A stretch of 55,701 nt of DNA, from NCBI GenBank assembly GCA_028065725.1, contig JAPTVL010000030.1:1-55701 (forward strand), read 5' to 3'. The DNA comes from Betaproteobacteria bacterium. GTDB taxonomy: Bacteria; Pseudomonadota; Gammaproteobacteria; Burkholderiales; Rhodocyclaceae. Of the stretch, positions 19,189 through 28,262 are shown piece after piece. Each line of letters opens with the position of its first letter. Position 1 is the first letter of the stretch. The notes under the pieces were generated by a model. It was not told the DNA's origin and made no database searches. It saw only the letters and a list, made by a program, of their open reading frames with translations. The position numbers and the translations under genes are program-made.

Positions 19189-19488
19189 TCACTGCTTGAC
19201 GCTGGACGGATAGCCCGCGTCCGCGGTTGCCTTGGTCAGCTTCTGCACGCTGGTCTTGGCATCATCGAAGGTGACAACGGCTTCGCGTGTCTCGAAGGTC
19301 ACGTCAACTTTGCTGACGCCTTCGACCTTGGAAATCGCCTTCTTGACGGTGATCGGGCAGGCGGAGCAGGTCATGCCCGGCACAGACAGCATGACGGTCT
19401 GGGTGGCGGCCCACACGGGTGCAACAACGGCAGCGAGGGAGAGGGAGGCAAACAGCTTTTTGGCTTGCGCCGAAACTTGCGTTTTCAT
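19189..19488 (-). CDS. merP: MerP, periplasmic mercury-binding protein
   Basis: A 99-residue secreted protein: signal peptide (KKLFASLSLAAVVAPVWA) then an HMA-type domain with GMTCSACPITV. It binds Hg(II) in the periplasm and hands it to MerT. Compared with the usual 91 residues it has an eight-residue N-terminal extension (MKTQVSAQ) before the familiar KKLFASL; ATG 19488 has GGAG upstream and no internal ATG fits the short form, so the longer start is used. It sits between merT and merA. Confidence 0.96.
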   Translation of the reverse strand: MKTQVSAQAKKLFASLSLAAVVAPVWAATQTVMLSVPGMTCSACPITVKKAISKVEGVSKVDVTFETREAVVTFDDAKTSVQKLTKATADAGYPSSVKQ

Positions 19489-19503
19489 GGTGAACTCCTG
19501 TGA

Positions 19504-19854
19504 TCAATAGAAAAATGGCATGACGTAGGGAAATCCGAGCGCGACCAGAACCAGCACGGCGACGACCCAGAAAAGGAGCTTGTAAGTTGCTCGCACTTGG
19601 GGAATCGCACACACATCCCCTGGTTTGCAGGATTGCGCCGGGCGGTAGATGCGCCGCCAAGCGAACAAGAGCGCCACCAGCGCCACGCCGATGAAGATCG
19701 GGCGATAGGGTTCCAGCACTGTCAAGTTTCCGATCCAGGCGCCGCTGAACCCCAGGGCGATCAGAACCAGCGGCCCGAGGCAGCAGGCCGAGGCAAGAAT
19801 GGCGGACAGCCCCCCAGTGACCAGTGCCCCGCGCCCGTTTTGAGATTCCGACAT
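19504..19854 (-). CDS. merT: MerT, mercuric ion transporter
   Basis: A 116-residue inner-membrane protein with three hydrophobic segments. The first holds the vicinal cysteines ([12 protein letters not shown]) that accept Hg(II) from MerP, and a cytoplasmic loop holds a second pair ([12 protein letters not shown]). Length and motifs match Tn21/Tn501 MerT. The start is ATG 19854 ([11 protein letters not shown]); the open frame extends further upstream through the operator and is not used. First gene of the merTPADE operon. Confidence 0.96.
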   Translation of the reverse strand: MSESQNGRGALVTGGLSAILASACCLGPLVLIALGFSGAWIGNLTVLEPYRPIFIGVALVALLFAWRRIYRPAQSCKPGDVCAIPQVRATYKLLFWVVAVLVLVALGFPYVMPFFY

Positions 19855-19889
19855 ACGCTTGTCCTTTCGAATCTGAATTGAATAGCTTA

Positions 19890-19920
19890 AGCTTACTTCC
19901 GTACTCATGTACGGAGTCAA
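19890..19920 (-). promoter_or_regulatory. mer operator-promoter
   Basis: The merT promoter has TTGACT (19920-19915) and TAAGCT (19895-19890) with a 19-bp spacer. The spacer contains the dyad TCCGTAC/GTACGGA (19898-19915). This is the classic MerR-regulated arrangement of Tn21/Tn501: MerR with Hg(II) untwists the long spacer. MerR is transcribed the other way, from 19926. Confidence 0.93.
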
Positions 19921-19925
19921 GCGAT

Positions 19926-20381
19926 ATGGGAAACAATTTGGAGAATCTAACCATCGGCGTTTTCGCCAAGGCGGCCGGGGTCAACGTGGAGACCATCCGG
20001 TTCTATCAGCGCAAGGGCTTGTTGCCGGAGCCGGACAAGCCCTATGGCAGCATTCGCCGCTATGGCGAGGCGGACGTAACGCGGGTGCGCTTCGTGAAAT
20101 CAGCCCAGCGGCTGGGTTTTAGCCTGGATGAAATCGCTGAGCTGTTGCGACTGGATGACGGAACACATTGCGAGGAAGCCAGTAGCCTGGCCGAGCACAA
20201 GCTCAAGAATGTGCGCGAGAAGTTGGCCGACTTGGCGCGCATGGAGGCCGTACTGTCTGAACTGGTATGCGCCTGCCATGCGCAAAAAGGGAACGTTTCC
20301 TGCCCGCTGATTGCGTCGCTGCAAGACGGAACGAACCTCGCGGTGTTTGCGCGGGGTGGTCGCGGGGTGACTGCGCCTTAG
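19926..20381 (+). CDS. merR: MerR, mercury-responsive regulator
   Basis: A 151-residue MerR with an N-terminal winged helix ([22 protein letters not shown]) and the three Hg-binding cysteines: one in [10 protein letters not shown] and two in [15 protein letters not shown]. It represses its own gene and activates merTPADE when Hg(II) bridges the dimer. Length is near the usual 144. The stop codon lies inside the Tn21-type terminal repeat, as in related transposons. The mapped start is ATG 19926. Confidence 0.95.
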   Translation: MGNNLENLTIGVFAKAAGVNVETIRFYQRKGLLPEPDKPYGSIRRYGEADVTRVRFVKSAQRLGFSLDEIAELLRLDDGTHCEEASSLAEHKLKNVREKLADLARMEAVLSELVCACHAQKGNVSCPLIASLQDGTNLAVFARGGRGVTAP

Positions 20382-20414
20382 CGTGCTTTATTTTCCGTTT
20401 TCTGAGACGACCCC
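20377..20414 (-). repeat. 38-bp Tn21/Tn501-type terminal inverted repeat
   Basis: Read inward from 20414 on the minus strand the sequence begins GGGGTCGTCTCAGAAAACGG and continues as the 38-bp repeat I know from Tn21-subgroup transposons. It marks the merR-side end of the mercury transposon. No matching opposite end and no tnpA/tnpR were found in the window, so the transposon is one-ended here. Confidence 0.9.
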
Positions 20415-21029
20415 TGCGATGGCCTCACAGGCTGCCACCGTAATTTTTCGCTTCACGCCGCCGCCATGCCGCGGATACAGGGCCACATATCCTCGCTCAA
20501 GCAGGCTTTTTCCGTGTCGGCGACCGTATTCCGATTGATGGAATACTTCGTGGCGATGTCTTTTCGACGCATCCCCGCGTTCAAATCCAAAAAGCATGAG
20601 AGCACGGCGACGAGCGCACACCAGTTCGCCCGGCCCAGAACAGTCGGCTTAGCTCGGTACGGTCGTGGGCATCGAGTTGGAGATGAGATAGGGTAGGCAA
20701 AGACGATATAGACACCGGGTATGGCTCTGCGGTTCAGCGCGGAAAGGCGTTACGCAACCCATTTACCGTACGCACCGACAATTGAAAACGCCGGGAACGA
20801 ATGCCCCGAATCCCAGCCACGGCACAACGGATATCGTTTCCCTCGTTCGGGCAATCCATGGTTGGAATATGGTTGGAATCAGATAGACGGAATTCTCCCT
20901 ACCCTGGGTAATATTCGAGTGAGAGCGTTATGGGTTTCTTCATTTTTGTTTCCTTTCATTGCAGGCGATAAAAATCGGGTCTTGCATTACCAGGGGAAGC
21001 GGATGGCCCGAAGACCATCCGCCGCTACC
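20415..21029. other. 615-bp gap with a possible HTH-protein remnant
   Basis: No convincing gene. On the minus strand an open frame 20749-20453 lacks a start codon until ATG 20572. Its product contains an HTH-like stretch (MRRKDIATKYSINRNTV) near the end, which could be the residue of a regulator or transposase. A short direct repeat (GGTTGGAATATGGTTGGAAT) lies around 20865. The block separates the mer transposon end from copK. Confidence 0.35.
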
Positions 21030-21305
21030 TCAGAACTTCGGGTTCAGGGTTCCCTTTTCGGTGATCGTCTTCCAGATGGCATTGTTTTTCATCACGTACT
21101 TGGCTCCATCCTTGCCTTCCATCGTCACGCCGTTCCGCATCTTGACGCGACTGCCGGCGGCGTCGATATGAACCATCGTGCCGTCCTTCTGCACGGTGAC
21201 CTTGCCGCCATCCTTGAGCTCGATGGTCTGTGCCGTGACCCGCTCGCCAGCGGCGAAAGCGGACAGTGAAACAGCCAGCAACAGCGGTATCAGAAATTTA
21301 CGCAT
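21030..21305 (-). CDS. copK: CopK-like periplasmic copper-binding protein
   Basis: A 91-residue secreted protein: signal peptide (MRKFLIPLLLAVSLSAFA) followed by a small beta-rich domain (ELKDGGKVTVQKDGTMVHID, then KMRNGVTMEGKDG) that resembles CopK of Cupriavidus metallidurans, which binds Cu(I) through methionines in the periplasm. Met residues in TMVHID, VKMRNG and VTMEGK are candidate ligands. ATG 21305 has GGAG seven bases upstream. It is the last gene of the copper island, about 240 bp beyond the Rieske gene, so it may have its own promoter. Confidence 0.72.
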   Translation of the reverse strand: MRKFLIPLLLAVSLSAFAAGERVTAQTIELKDGGKVTVQKDGTMVHIDAAGSRVKMRNGVTMEGKDGAKYVMKNNAIWKTITEKGTLNPKF

Positions 21306-21548
21306 GATCATTCTCCTTCGGGTTAATAAACTGGTTGCACTTCCTTGCCTGAATCGATTAATCACAATCGGGTCACCCCCTTCCCAGGTTTCGGGTTGAG
21401 CCGGCGGCGGCGCCAAAGCACAGGGAAAAAGATCACCTCATCCGAGTCGTCCGCCATTTCAGGCAGTTGGTGTCGCGCCCCAGATACATTTGTCTGCCGG
21501 GACCTCTTGACGAGCCTCAGGTCGAGTAGCGATGCTTGACTAGAATGG

Positions 21549-22154
21549 CTAAGCACCATCCTGATCCTCTCCAACCAACAATCGCGTGTCGGCAAGATAT
21601 TTATGCCTCGGTACTTCAAGGTTGAGTGGTGCCGGCACATTCCGAAACACCCGACCGGCGAAGTCGAACTTCGAACCGTGGCAAGGACAGTAGAATCCGC
21701 CTGGCCACTCGGGGCCGAGGTCTGCCGGGGCCACCTCTTTGCGGAAAGTCGGCACGCATCCGAGGTGAGTGCAAATCGCCACGGCAATGAAAAATTCGGG
21801 CTTTCGCGAACGCCACGGGTTCTGGCAGTACTCCGGTTGCTGTGGTTTCTCCGATTCCGGATCTCTCAGGCGCGTGTCGAGCGTCTTCAGGCGTTCGATC
21901 ATCTCCGGTGTTCGACGCAGGATCCACACCGGCTTGCCCCGCCACTCCACAGTCATCAATTCGCCCGGCACGAGCTTGGAAAAATCCGCCTCCACCGGCG
22001 CGCTTGCCGCACGTGCCCGCTCGCTGGGTGCCAGGCTGGCAACAAGGGGAATTGCGCTGCCCACTGCCGCTACCGTGCCGGCTGCCGAGGCGGCGACCAC
22101 GAGTTTGCGGCGCGTCGGATTCATCGGTCGGGGCCAAGATTTCTGGTCATCCAT
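21549..22154 (-). CDS. Orphan Rieske iron-sulfur protein, PetA-like
   Basis: A 201-residue protein with a Tat-type N-terminus (NPTRRKLVVAASAAG), a membrane anchor, and both Rieske cluster boxes (CTHLGC and CPCHGS), so it should carry a [2Fe-2S] cluster on the periplasmic side. It resembles the iron-sulfur subunit of the cytochrome bc1 complex in size and in the QNPWRSRKPEFF region. No cytochrome b or c1 gene is nearby; it directly follows copA on the same strand with 13 bases between. A spare subunit replacing a copper-damaged one is an inference. Confidence 0.85.
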   Translation of the reverse strand: MDDQKSWPRPMNPTRRKLVVAASAAGTVAAVGSAIPLVASLAPSERARAASAPVEADFSKLVPGELMTVEWRGKPVWILRRTPEMIERLKTLDTRLRDPESEKPQQPEYCQNPWRSRKPEFFIAVAICTHLGCVPTFRKEVAPADLGPEWPGGFYCPCHGSKFDFAGRVFRNVPAPLNLEVPRHKYLADTRLLVGEDQDGA

Positions 22155-22167
22155 GGTTCGCCTCCAA

Positions 22168-24468
22168 TCAAAGTCTTGTCCGGTTCAGGCGCAGCGCGTT
22201 GAGCACCACGGACACCGAACTGAAGCTCATGGCTGCGGCGGCGATGATCGGCGACAGCAGCAATCCGAAGAACGGATAGAGCACGCCGGCCGCGATGGGC
22301 ACGCCGAGCGCGTTGTAAATGAACGCGAAGAACAGGTTCTGCCGGATGTTGCGCATGGTCGCCTGGCTCAAGCGCAACGCTCGCACAATGGCCCGCAGAT
22401 CGCCCTTGATCAGGGTGACGCCGGCGCTCTCCATAGCCACGTCGGCGCCCGTGCCCATGGCAATCCCGACGTGGGCCTGCGCCAGCGCCGGCGCATCGTT
22501 GATGCCGTCGCCGGCCATGGCCACGATGCGGCCTTCGGCCTGGAGTCGCTTCACCATCTCGCTCTTCTGCTCGGGCAGTACCTCGGCGATCACTTGGTCG
22601 ATGCCAAGCTTGCGGGCCACCGCGTCAGCGGTCACTCGGTTATCGCCCGTGAGCATCACGATCTTCAGACCTTCCCCATGCAGTCCCCGGATTGCTTCCG
22701 GCGTCGTGTCCTTGATCGGATCGGCCACGCCGATGAGCCCGGCCGGTTTCCCATCGATGGCGACGAACATCACGGTCTGTCCGTCCGTGCGGAGCATCGC
22801 TGCCTGTTCGTCCAGCGTATGGGCGTCCAGGCCAAGCGCTTCGAGAAGCTTGAGGTTGCCCACGGCCACCGGCCGCCCATTAACGCGGCCGGTGACGCCC
22901 TTGCCCGTCGAGGACTGGAATTCCGCCACGGCCAGCAGAGCCAGCCCCTTGTCTTGCGCACCGGAGACGATGGCGGCCGCCAGCGGATGCTCGCTCGCCC
23001 GCTCCAGGCTTGCGCCGAGTTGCAGCACGTCGTCCTCCGCGAACTCCGAGACGGCGGCGACCGTGGTGAACCTGGGCTTACCGAGCGTGAGCGTGCCCGT
23101 CTTGTCGACGACGAGGGTGTCCACCTTTTCCATGATTTCCAGCGCCTCGGCGTTCTTGATGAGCACGCCTGCCACGGCGCCACGCCCGGTACCGACCATG
23201 ATGGCCATCGGCGTCGCCAGCCCGAGGGCGCACGGGCAGGCGATGATGAGGACCGCCACGGCATTGATTACCGCACGTGCCAGGCGCGGCTCCGGCCCCC
23301 AGCCTGCCCACACGACGAGCGTGATCATGGCGACGACCACCACCGCCGGAACGAAATAGCCGGTCACGACGTCCACCATCCGCTGGATTGGCGCGCGGCT
23401 GCGTTGAGCCTCGCCGACCATGCGCACGATCTGCGCCAGCAGCGTTTCGGCACCTACTCGTTCGGCCCGCATGAGCAAGCTGCCGGTGCCGTTGACCGTC
23501 GCCCCGATGACCCGCTCGCCCGGTTGCTTTTCAGCAGGGATGGATTCCCCCGTCACCATCGATTCGTCCACCGCGCTGGTGCCTTCGATGACCACGCCAT
23601 CCACCGGGATTTTTTCGCCCGGGCGAACGCGCAGCACATTCCCCGGCTGCACCTGCTCCAGCGGCGTGTCTTCCTCTTGTCCGTCGTCGCGTACGATGCG
23701 TGCCGTTTTCGGGGCGAGGCCGAGCAGCATGCGGATGGCGGTGCCTGTCCGGCTCCGGGCGCGCAGTTCCAGCACCTGGCCGAGCAGCACCAGCGTCGTG
23801 ATGACGGCAGCTGCTTCGAAATACACCGGCACGGTGCCGTCCGCCAGCCGAAGGCTCGGTGGAAAGAGTTGCGGCAGCAGACGCCCGACCGCGCTATAGC
23901 TCCAGGCCATGCCCACGCCCAGGGCGATGAGTGTGAACATGTTGAGGCTGCGCTGGAGCACCGACTGCCACCCGCGCACGAAGAGCGGCCAGCCACCCCA
24001 CAGGACCGCGGGCGTCGCCAGAGCGAATTCCAGCCACTGCAGCGCGTCGTGGGAAATGAGCCGGGCTGCGGCGCCTGGCCAGAGATCCGCGCCCATGGCC
24101 ATCAGGAACACGGGCAGGGCCAGTGCGGCGCTCACCCGGAAGCGCCGCGTCATGTCCGCCAATTCCGAGCTTTCCTCGGCGGTTGCAGCCACTTCCAGCT
24201 CCAGCGCCATGCCGCACTTCGGGCAGTTTCCGGGTGTCGGCTGGCGTACCTCGGGGTGCATGGGGCAGGTATAGATACCGGCGGCCTTTTTGATCTCCCG
24301 TGGCGCGGTTGCGGCGGGCGAATGCGCGACGTAGGCGCCGGGATCCGCCTCGAAGCGTCGCAGGCAATGCGTCGAACAGAAGGAATAGGTGACACCCTGG
24401 TACGATGCGCTTCCCGCCGCGGCCTGCTCCTCGACCGTCATGCCGCATACCGGATCTGTCGTCGCCAT
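22168..24468 (-). CDS. copA: Copper/silver-exporting P1B-type ATPase, CopA/SilP-like
   Basis: A 766-residue transporter that pumps Cu(I)/Ag(I) out of the cytoplasm. N-terminal features are a YHS-like domain ([11 protein letters not shown], then [10 protein letters not shown]) and a heavy-metal-binding motif ([11 protein letters not shown], then [10 protein letters not shown]) instead of the usual HMA domain. Then follow MVTGES, the transmembrane CPC motif (411-413), the phosphorylated Asp455 in DKTGTLT, SEHPLA and [13 protein letters not shown]. All catalytic motifs are intact. GAGGAG precedes ATG 24468. Upstream on the same strand is an ICMT-like gene; downstream the Rieske gene. Confidence 0.95.
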   Translation of the reverse strand: MATTDPVCGMTVEEQAAAGSASYQGVTYSFCSTHCLRRFEADPGAYVAHSPAATAPREIKKAAGIYTCPMHPEVRQPTPGNCPKCGMALELEVAATAEESSELADMTRRFRVSAALALPVFLMAMGADLWPGAAARLISHDALQWLEFALATPAVLWGGWPLFVRGWQSVLQRSLNMFTLIALGVGMAWSYSAVGRLLPQLFPPSLRLADGTVPVYFEAAAVITTLVLLGQVLELRARSRTGTAIRMLLGLAPKTARIVRDDGQEEDTPLEQVQPGNVLRVRPGEKIPVDGVVIEGTSAVDESMVTGESIPAEKQPGERVIGATVNGTGSLLMRAERVGAETLLAQIVRMVGEAQRSRAPIQRMVDVVTGYFVPAVVVVAMITLVVWAGWGPEPRLARAVINAVAVLIIACPCALGLATPMAIMVGTGRGAVAGVLIKNAEALEIMEKVDTLVVDKTGTLTLGKPRFTTVAAVSEFAEDDVLQLGASLERASEHPLAAAIVSGAQDKGLALLAVAEFQSSTGKGVTGRVNGRPVAVGNLKLLEALGLDAHTLDEQAAMLRTDGQTVMFVAIDGKPAGLIGVADPIKDTTPEAIRGLHGEGLKIVMLTGDNRVTADAVARKLGIDQVIAEVLPEQKSEMVKRLQAEGRIVAMAGDGINDAPALAQAHVGIAMGTGADVAMESAGVTLIKGDLRAIVRALRLSQATMRNIRQNLFFAFIYNALGVPIAAGVLYPFFGLLLSPIIAAAAMSFSSVSVVLNALRLNRTRL

Positions 24469-24594
24469 GATCGCTCCTCTCGCTTTGCTCGAACCGTGGG
24501 CCTACCGCACAAACAGTCCCCAGCCCTTCAAATTGCCACTCCCCGGACACTTGCCTGACTTGACGAGCAGCGTGCCCCCGACATCAAGTCTGAC

Positions 24595-25281
24595 TCAATC
24601 GACACCGATACCGCCATCGCCGCTTAAGAGCGCGTTCAGCGTTCGTCCCCAGTCGCCGCGGCGTGGCACAAACATCGAGACCTGCTGCCGATATTCCTGA
24701 TAGGCCGCCCCGAACCGGTTCAGCATCTCCCGCTCTTCCTTGCGTGCCAGCCGTACGTAGGCAAATACGATGACCGGGAACAAGACGAGCGTGACGATGG
24801 TCGGCCAGTGCACGATCTGCCCGAATATCGCCAGGATGATGCCGGTGTACTGCGGGTGGCGAATCACGCTGTAAAGCCCCGTATCCGCCATGCGATCTGC
24901 CTTGCGCGCCCGGTAGACTTCCTGCCAGCCGCGGACCAGGAGCAACAGTCCGGCCACGATGAAAACGCCGCCCAGGAGCATTTCGATCATTCCGCCGATC
25001 AGGCCGTACCCGAACAGGGTCGCCCATAGATGGCCTGGCATGGCGTTTAATGGAAGGTCGATGCCGAAAACGCCTACCAGCAGATAGATGGTGAGCGGGA
25101 AGCCGTACATCTCGGCGTAGAGGGCGATGATGAACGCCTGCACCAGTCCCGCGCCGGCCCACTCCCGCCAGCCTTTCGGCGCTACGTACCGGTAAAGCAC
25201 CCAGGACACCAACACGATGATGATCAATACCAAGCCCCAGTGCCCATAGTGGGCAGCGAAGCCATTCATCTCATTGTTCAT
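24595..25281 (-). CDS. ICMT/PEMT-like integral membrane methyltransferase-family protein
   Basis: A 228-residue protein with five or so membrane helices and a C-terminal pattern typical of isoprenylcysteine carboxyl methyltransferase-like bacterial proteins (GLYSVIRHPQYTGIIL, then RLARKEEREMLNRFGAAYQEY). Such proteins are often found beside copper ATPases, but their substrate in bacteria is unknown. It lies 126 bp upstream of copA and 15 bp after the small membrane protein, all on the same strand. Confidence 0.8.
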   Translation of the reverse strand: MNNEMNGFAAHYGHWGLVLIIIVLVSWVLYRYVAPKGWREWAGAGLVQAFIIALYAEMYGFPLTIYLLVGVFGIDLPLNAMPGHLWATLFGYGLIGGMIEMLLGGVFIVAGLLLLVRGWQEVYRARKADRMADTGLYSVIRHPQYTGIILAIFGQIVHWPTIVTLVLFPVIVFAYVRLARKEEREMLNRFGAAYQEYRQQVSMFVPRRGDWGRTLNALLSGDGGIGVD

Positions 25282-25296
25282 GATCTGGCCTCCCCC

Positions 25297-25590
25297 TTAC
25301 TGGCCGCCCGGCTTTTCTGCCGGGGGCCTGCTGTCCCCGGCATCGCCGCTTTGGCCGCGTTTCATGCACAGGTGGATGGCGCACATCGCGGCGCAAGGCA
25401 CCAGGACCAGGACCAGCGGCGCCAGTCCGGCCACGACCAGGGCGCTCCAATTGAGCGCTACGCCAGCGATGATTGCCAGCAGGGCGCCGGCGATCAACAC
25501 CCAACGAAGGCGGATTCGGCGCCGAAGCGAACGAAACATTTCCCCCAGATTCGGCGGTAGCGGGGCACTATTTTGCGGATGGTTTTCCAT
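25297..25590 (-). CDS. Small two-TM protein of the copper island
   Basis: A 97-residue protein with two adjoining hydrophobic segments (WVLIAGALLAIIAGVALNW and LVVAGLAPLVLVLVPCAAMCA) and a C-terminal cysteine and Met-containing stretch (CAAMCAIHLCMKRG). This resembles the small DUF2933-type proteins found beside copper genes; C, M and H residues near the membrane could bind metal. ATG 25590 has GGAG six bases upstream. No function is established. Confidence 0.65.
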   Translation of the reverse strand: MENHPQNSAPLPPNLGEMFRSLRRRIRLRWVLIAGALLAIIAGVALNWSALVVAGLAPLVLVLVPCAAMCAIHLCMKRGQSGDAGDSRPPAEKPGGQ

Positions 25591-25685
25591 GATGATCTCC
25601 TGATGTCCGGCGACGGGCCGTCGCCACTCCTCTAGCGGATCGCGGAAAGCCTTGGAGGCAGACCCCCAAGGCTTCTTTGCGGCGC

Positions 25686-26078
25686 TTACTTGACCGCGGT
25701 CACGACATAGCCCTTGCCTTCCTTCATGAACTCGAATTCCACCTTCTTGCCCTCGGCGAGTTTGTCGAACAGCATCTTGTCCTTGACACCGAAGCTCATG
25801 CTCATCGCCGGCCAGTTGAGGCTTTTCACCGGTTCGTGGGCGAGGGTTACGGTGCCGGCCGTGGCGTCCAGCGCCTTGACGACGCCGACGGCATGGTGGG
25901 TTTTCATGCCCGGAGCGGACTTCTTGCCCATGTCCATCTGTTTCATGTCCATGTTCTTCATGTCCATGTCTTTCATGTCCTTGCAGCATTTCATGTCATC
26001 AGCCTTATGCTGCGCCAATACGGTGGTAGCGGACAACATCGAGGCCAGAACGAGGGTGGTGATTACGACTTTTTTCAT
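25686..26078 (-). CDS. cusF: CusF-like periplasmic Cu/Ag chaperone with Met-rich insert
   Basis: A 130-residue secreted protein. After the signal peptide comes a Met/Asp/Lys-rich run with a repeated MDMK pattern (about residues 29-51, including KCCKDMKDMDMKNMDMK). The CusF domain follows, with the ligand set in NWPAMSMSFGV (Trp plus two Met). CusF carries Cu(I)/Ag(I) in the periplasm to CusCBA. The Met-rich N-terminal insert is longer than in E. coli CusF (110 residues) and could hold extra metal. It lies 36 bases after the porin gene. Confidence 0.88.
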   Translation of the reverse strand: MKKVVITTLVLASMLSATTVLAQHKADDMKCCKDMKDMDMKNMDMKQMDMGKKSAPGMKTHHAVGVVKALDATAGTVTLAHEPVKSLNWPAMSMSFGVKDKMLFDKLAEGKKVEFEFMKEGKGYVVTAVK

Positions 26079-26114
26079 GATGTGAATCTCCTTTACGGAT
26101 TGGGTTGAAAAAGG

Positions 26115-27407
26115 TTAGAACATGGCGCTCAGCCCCACGCCGATCGTGGTCTGATTGCGAGTTGACTGGAAGGCGTCGCCTTTGGTGAAGAAATTCGCGT
26201 CGGAGCGGTCGTAGCGAATCTCCGGCCGAACCATGATCACGGTCTTGCCCACCGGGATTTTCGTATTCAGCGTCAGCGTGTATCCCCTCAACTTCTGGGC
26301 GGTTCCGGTCGTGAAACCATTCGGATCGCGAAAGTCTTCAATGCGCAGACTTGGCTCGAAGGTGTCGTTGATCTTGTACCGGGCATAGAGCGTGGTGCCG
26401 TTCCAGCGGACATCCGTCGTGTTGGCAGGCGGCACGCGCTCTTCGGTGCCATGGTCGTAGTTCACCATGAACGTCCAGCGGTCGTTGAACGGGCCAAACA
26501 TGATCTGCGTGTCGAACAGATGGCGCTGGTTCGAGCTGTTGTTGTTCTGCTCGGGACCCGTCAGGTAGTTCGCCACAATGGACAGCCAGGGCAAGGGCGT
26601 CCACCCGACCGAGGGCCCCCAGGTCTTGCCGGAATTGTTGTCGCCCGTCACATTCCATCCATTGAGCACGTACAGCTCGGTGTACAGCGTGTCGGACCAG
26701 GCGTAGTTGGCCCGGACGCCGGTATCCTGGAAGGGGATGGCGTAGGTGTAGAAGAACGAGTGCGAGTAGTTCCAGTTCTTCACCGTCGCGATCGTTTCGC
26801 CGCCGATGTGGGTCACGAATTTCCCGAGATCCAGTCGCAGCCCGGTCCCGATGGGGGCGAGGTAACTCACCGAGGCATGCTGGATGTTGCGTCCGAGGCC
26901 GTTCACCTGCCATTTCGATGCCATCGGCCCGAGCGCCCCGCGAATCGTGTCGAGAATGACGTTCTGGGTTTCGCCGGCGGCCACATCCAGCTTGAAGCCG
27001 AATCCGCCACGTTCCGGGATTTTCTCGATCTCGATTTCGGCCAGCGAGAGGGAAGGGTTTTGGTCCTGAACGTCAAATGTGCGGCCCTCGACACTGATGT
27101 TCTTGCCCTTGACGATCGATGCGCCTTGGTTGCCATCGACGGTGGAGCGCGATGGGTGGTTGCGGTTGATCACGTAATAGCCGTCCACCCACCCACGCAC
27201 CTTGACGCCGGTAAGCCATTCCTGGCCGGTGAGTTTGCCCAAATCCTTAGCGTCTGCCGGCATCCAGATGCCGGAAACAGGCCACGACGGTGGTCCGGCC
27301 TCCGCTGCGGGAGGTGTTGATTCCCCCGGCTGCTGGGCGAATGCAGCCGTGGTTACGCAGGCCAGTGATATGGCAGAAGCAACAACAGTTTTCTTCTTCA
27401 TGTTCAA
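26115..27407 (-). CDS. Outer-membrane beta-barrel porin (BBP2-like)
   Basis: A 430-residue protein with a signal peptide (cleavage near AFAQQ) and alternating amphipathic strands ending in a C-terminal aromatic residue (GVGLSAMF), as expected for outer-membrane barrels. The N-terminal GWVDGYYVINRNHPS and the strands around FGPFNDRWTFMVNYDHG match the family of putative porins DUF1597/BBP2. Its place within the copper cluster suggests a role in metal handling at the outer membrane, but the solute is unknown. Confidence 0.8.
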   Translation of the reverse strand: MNMKKKTVVASAISLACVTTAAFAQQPGESTPPAAEAGPPSWPVSGIWMPADAKDLGKLTGQEWLTGVKVRGWVDGYYVINRNHPSRSTVDGNQGASIVKGKNISVEGRTFDVQDQNPSLSLAEIEIEKIPERGGFGFKLDVAAGETQNVILDTIRGALGPMASKWQVNGLGRNIQHASVSYLAPIGTGLRLDLGKFVTHIGGETIATVKNWNYSHSFFYTYAIPFQDTGVRANYAWSDTLYTELYVLNGWNVTGDNNSGKTWGPSVGWTPLPWLSIVANYLTGPEQNNNSSNQRHLFDTQIMFGPFNDRWTFMVNYDHGTEERVPPANTTDVRWNGTTLYARYKINDTFEPSLRIEDFRDPNGFTTGTAQKLRGYTLTLNTKIPVGKTVIMVRPEIRYDRSDANFFTKGDAFQSTRNQTTIGVGLSAMF

Positions 27408-27560
27408 TATCTCCAGTTAAGAATTACGGAGCCAACACATTGAGCAAAGCACTTCAGTCTTCATCGGCCGAAGGCTTCGCCCAGCACACTTGTTTGTCAT
27501 TAGTCGCTAGTGGCAGGCTATCCGTGGATAGCCTGCCTTGCATCGGAACGATAGGCGAGG

Positions 27561-27833
27561 TCATTGCTGCTTCGCCGCCGCTTCCTTGCACGCTTTCATC
27601 TCGGCTTCGAAGCGGGCCTTGCGCTGTTGGTTCAGATACGGCGTGGTCGTCGCACGCGGACCGTGGTCGAGCAGCGGTACGAATCGCTTCGCTTCGCAAC
27701 CTTTCTCCGTCGCGGCCCGCTCCTGAGCCGCCTTGCGTCCCTTCTCGATGATCTGGAAATCGGGACCGGCGATGGCCGGCAGGGTGGCGCCGAGGGTCAG
27801 GACGCCGGCGAGGGTGATGAGTAGCTTGTTCAT
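27561..27833 (-). CDS. Small secreted protein of the cus cluster
   Basis: A 90-residue protein: signal peptide (MNKLLITLAGVLTLGATLPAIA) followed by a charged, helical region (EKGRKAAQERAATEKGC, then KARFEAEMKACKEAAAKQQ) with two cysteines. ATG 27833 has GGAG six bases upstream; the upstream TTG of the frame is not used. It resembles short uncharacterised proteins that accompany Cus genes. I do not recognise a defined family. Confidence 0.65.
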   Translation of the reverse strand: MNKLLITLAGVLTLGATLPAIAGPDFQIIEKGRKAAQERAATEKGCEAKRFVPLLDHGPRATTTPYLNQQRKARFEAEMKACKEAAAKQQ

Positions 27834-27899
27834 GATGAACTCCTTCAATAATGGATACGAAATGGGTAATTCGACTGCGTTGGGTGCCTTCGCGGCTGG

Positions 27900-28262
27900 C
27901 TAATTTCGCCATCGGCAGTACGCAATACGCAGCGGCAACGGCGCACGCGGCGCCCCCGAGCCGAACGACCAGTCCGAAGGCGCCTGCGGCACGGCGTGAT
28001 TCGGCCGCGCCAGCACCTCGGGTTCATGGTCTTCCCCTCCACATCGTTGCGCCGATGGAAGGGGCGCGACATAACAGCGCGCACAGGGCACGCAATCCAT
28101 GGCTTCGGCGGGCGACGAAGCCATCGCTGTGGCCTCCATGGGCCGTGCCTGCTGAACCACGAAGGCCCATGCCTCGGTACCAGGCCTGAGCAGCACCAGG
28201 TACAGGCTGAAAATGATGCAGCCGAGGGCGCGCCATCTGCCGAGACGCTCAGTCCGTCTCAT
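27900..28262 (-). CDS. Small Cys-containing protein coupled to cusA
   Basis: A 120-residue protein with one N-terminal hydrophobic segment ([17 protein letters not shown]) and a periplasmic tail with a cluster of cysteines ([26 protein letters not shown]) that could bind copper or silver. ATG 28262 lies inside the end of cusA, overlapping by 14 bases, so the genes are coupled. No named family recognised; proteins of this kind are common at this place in cus operons. Confidence 0.55.
   Translation of the reverse strand: MRRTERLGRWRALGCIIFSLYLVLLRPGTEAWAFVVQQARPMEATAMASSPAEAMDCVPCARCYVAPLPSAQRCGGEDHEPEVLARPNHAVPQAPSDWSFGSGAPRAPLPLRIAYCRWRN

Noticed and set aside
21769..24558. 929-codon plus-strand ORF opposite copA
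   Set aside because: It is antisense to a clear P-type ATPase, with His/Arg-rich low-complexity translation typical of a GC-rich shadow frame.
25910..25990. Repetitive TTCATGTCCATG stretch considered as a CRISPR-like or structural repeat
   Set aside because: It is the coding sequence of the MDMK-rich part of CusF; units are short and there are no spacers.
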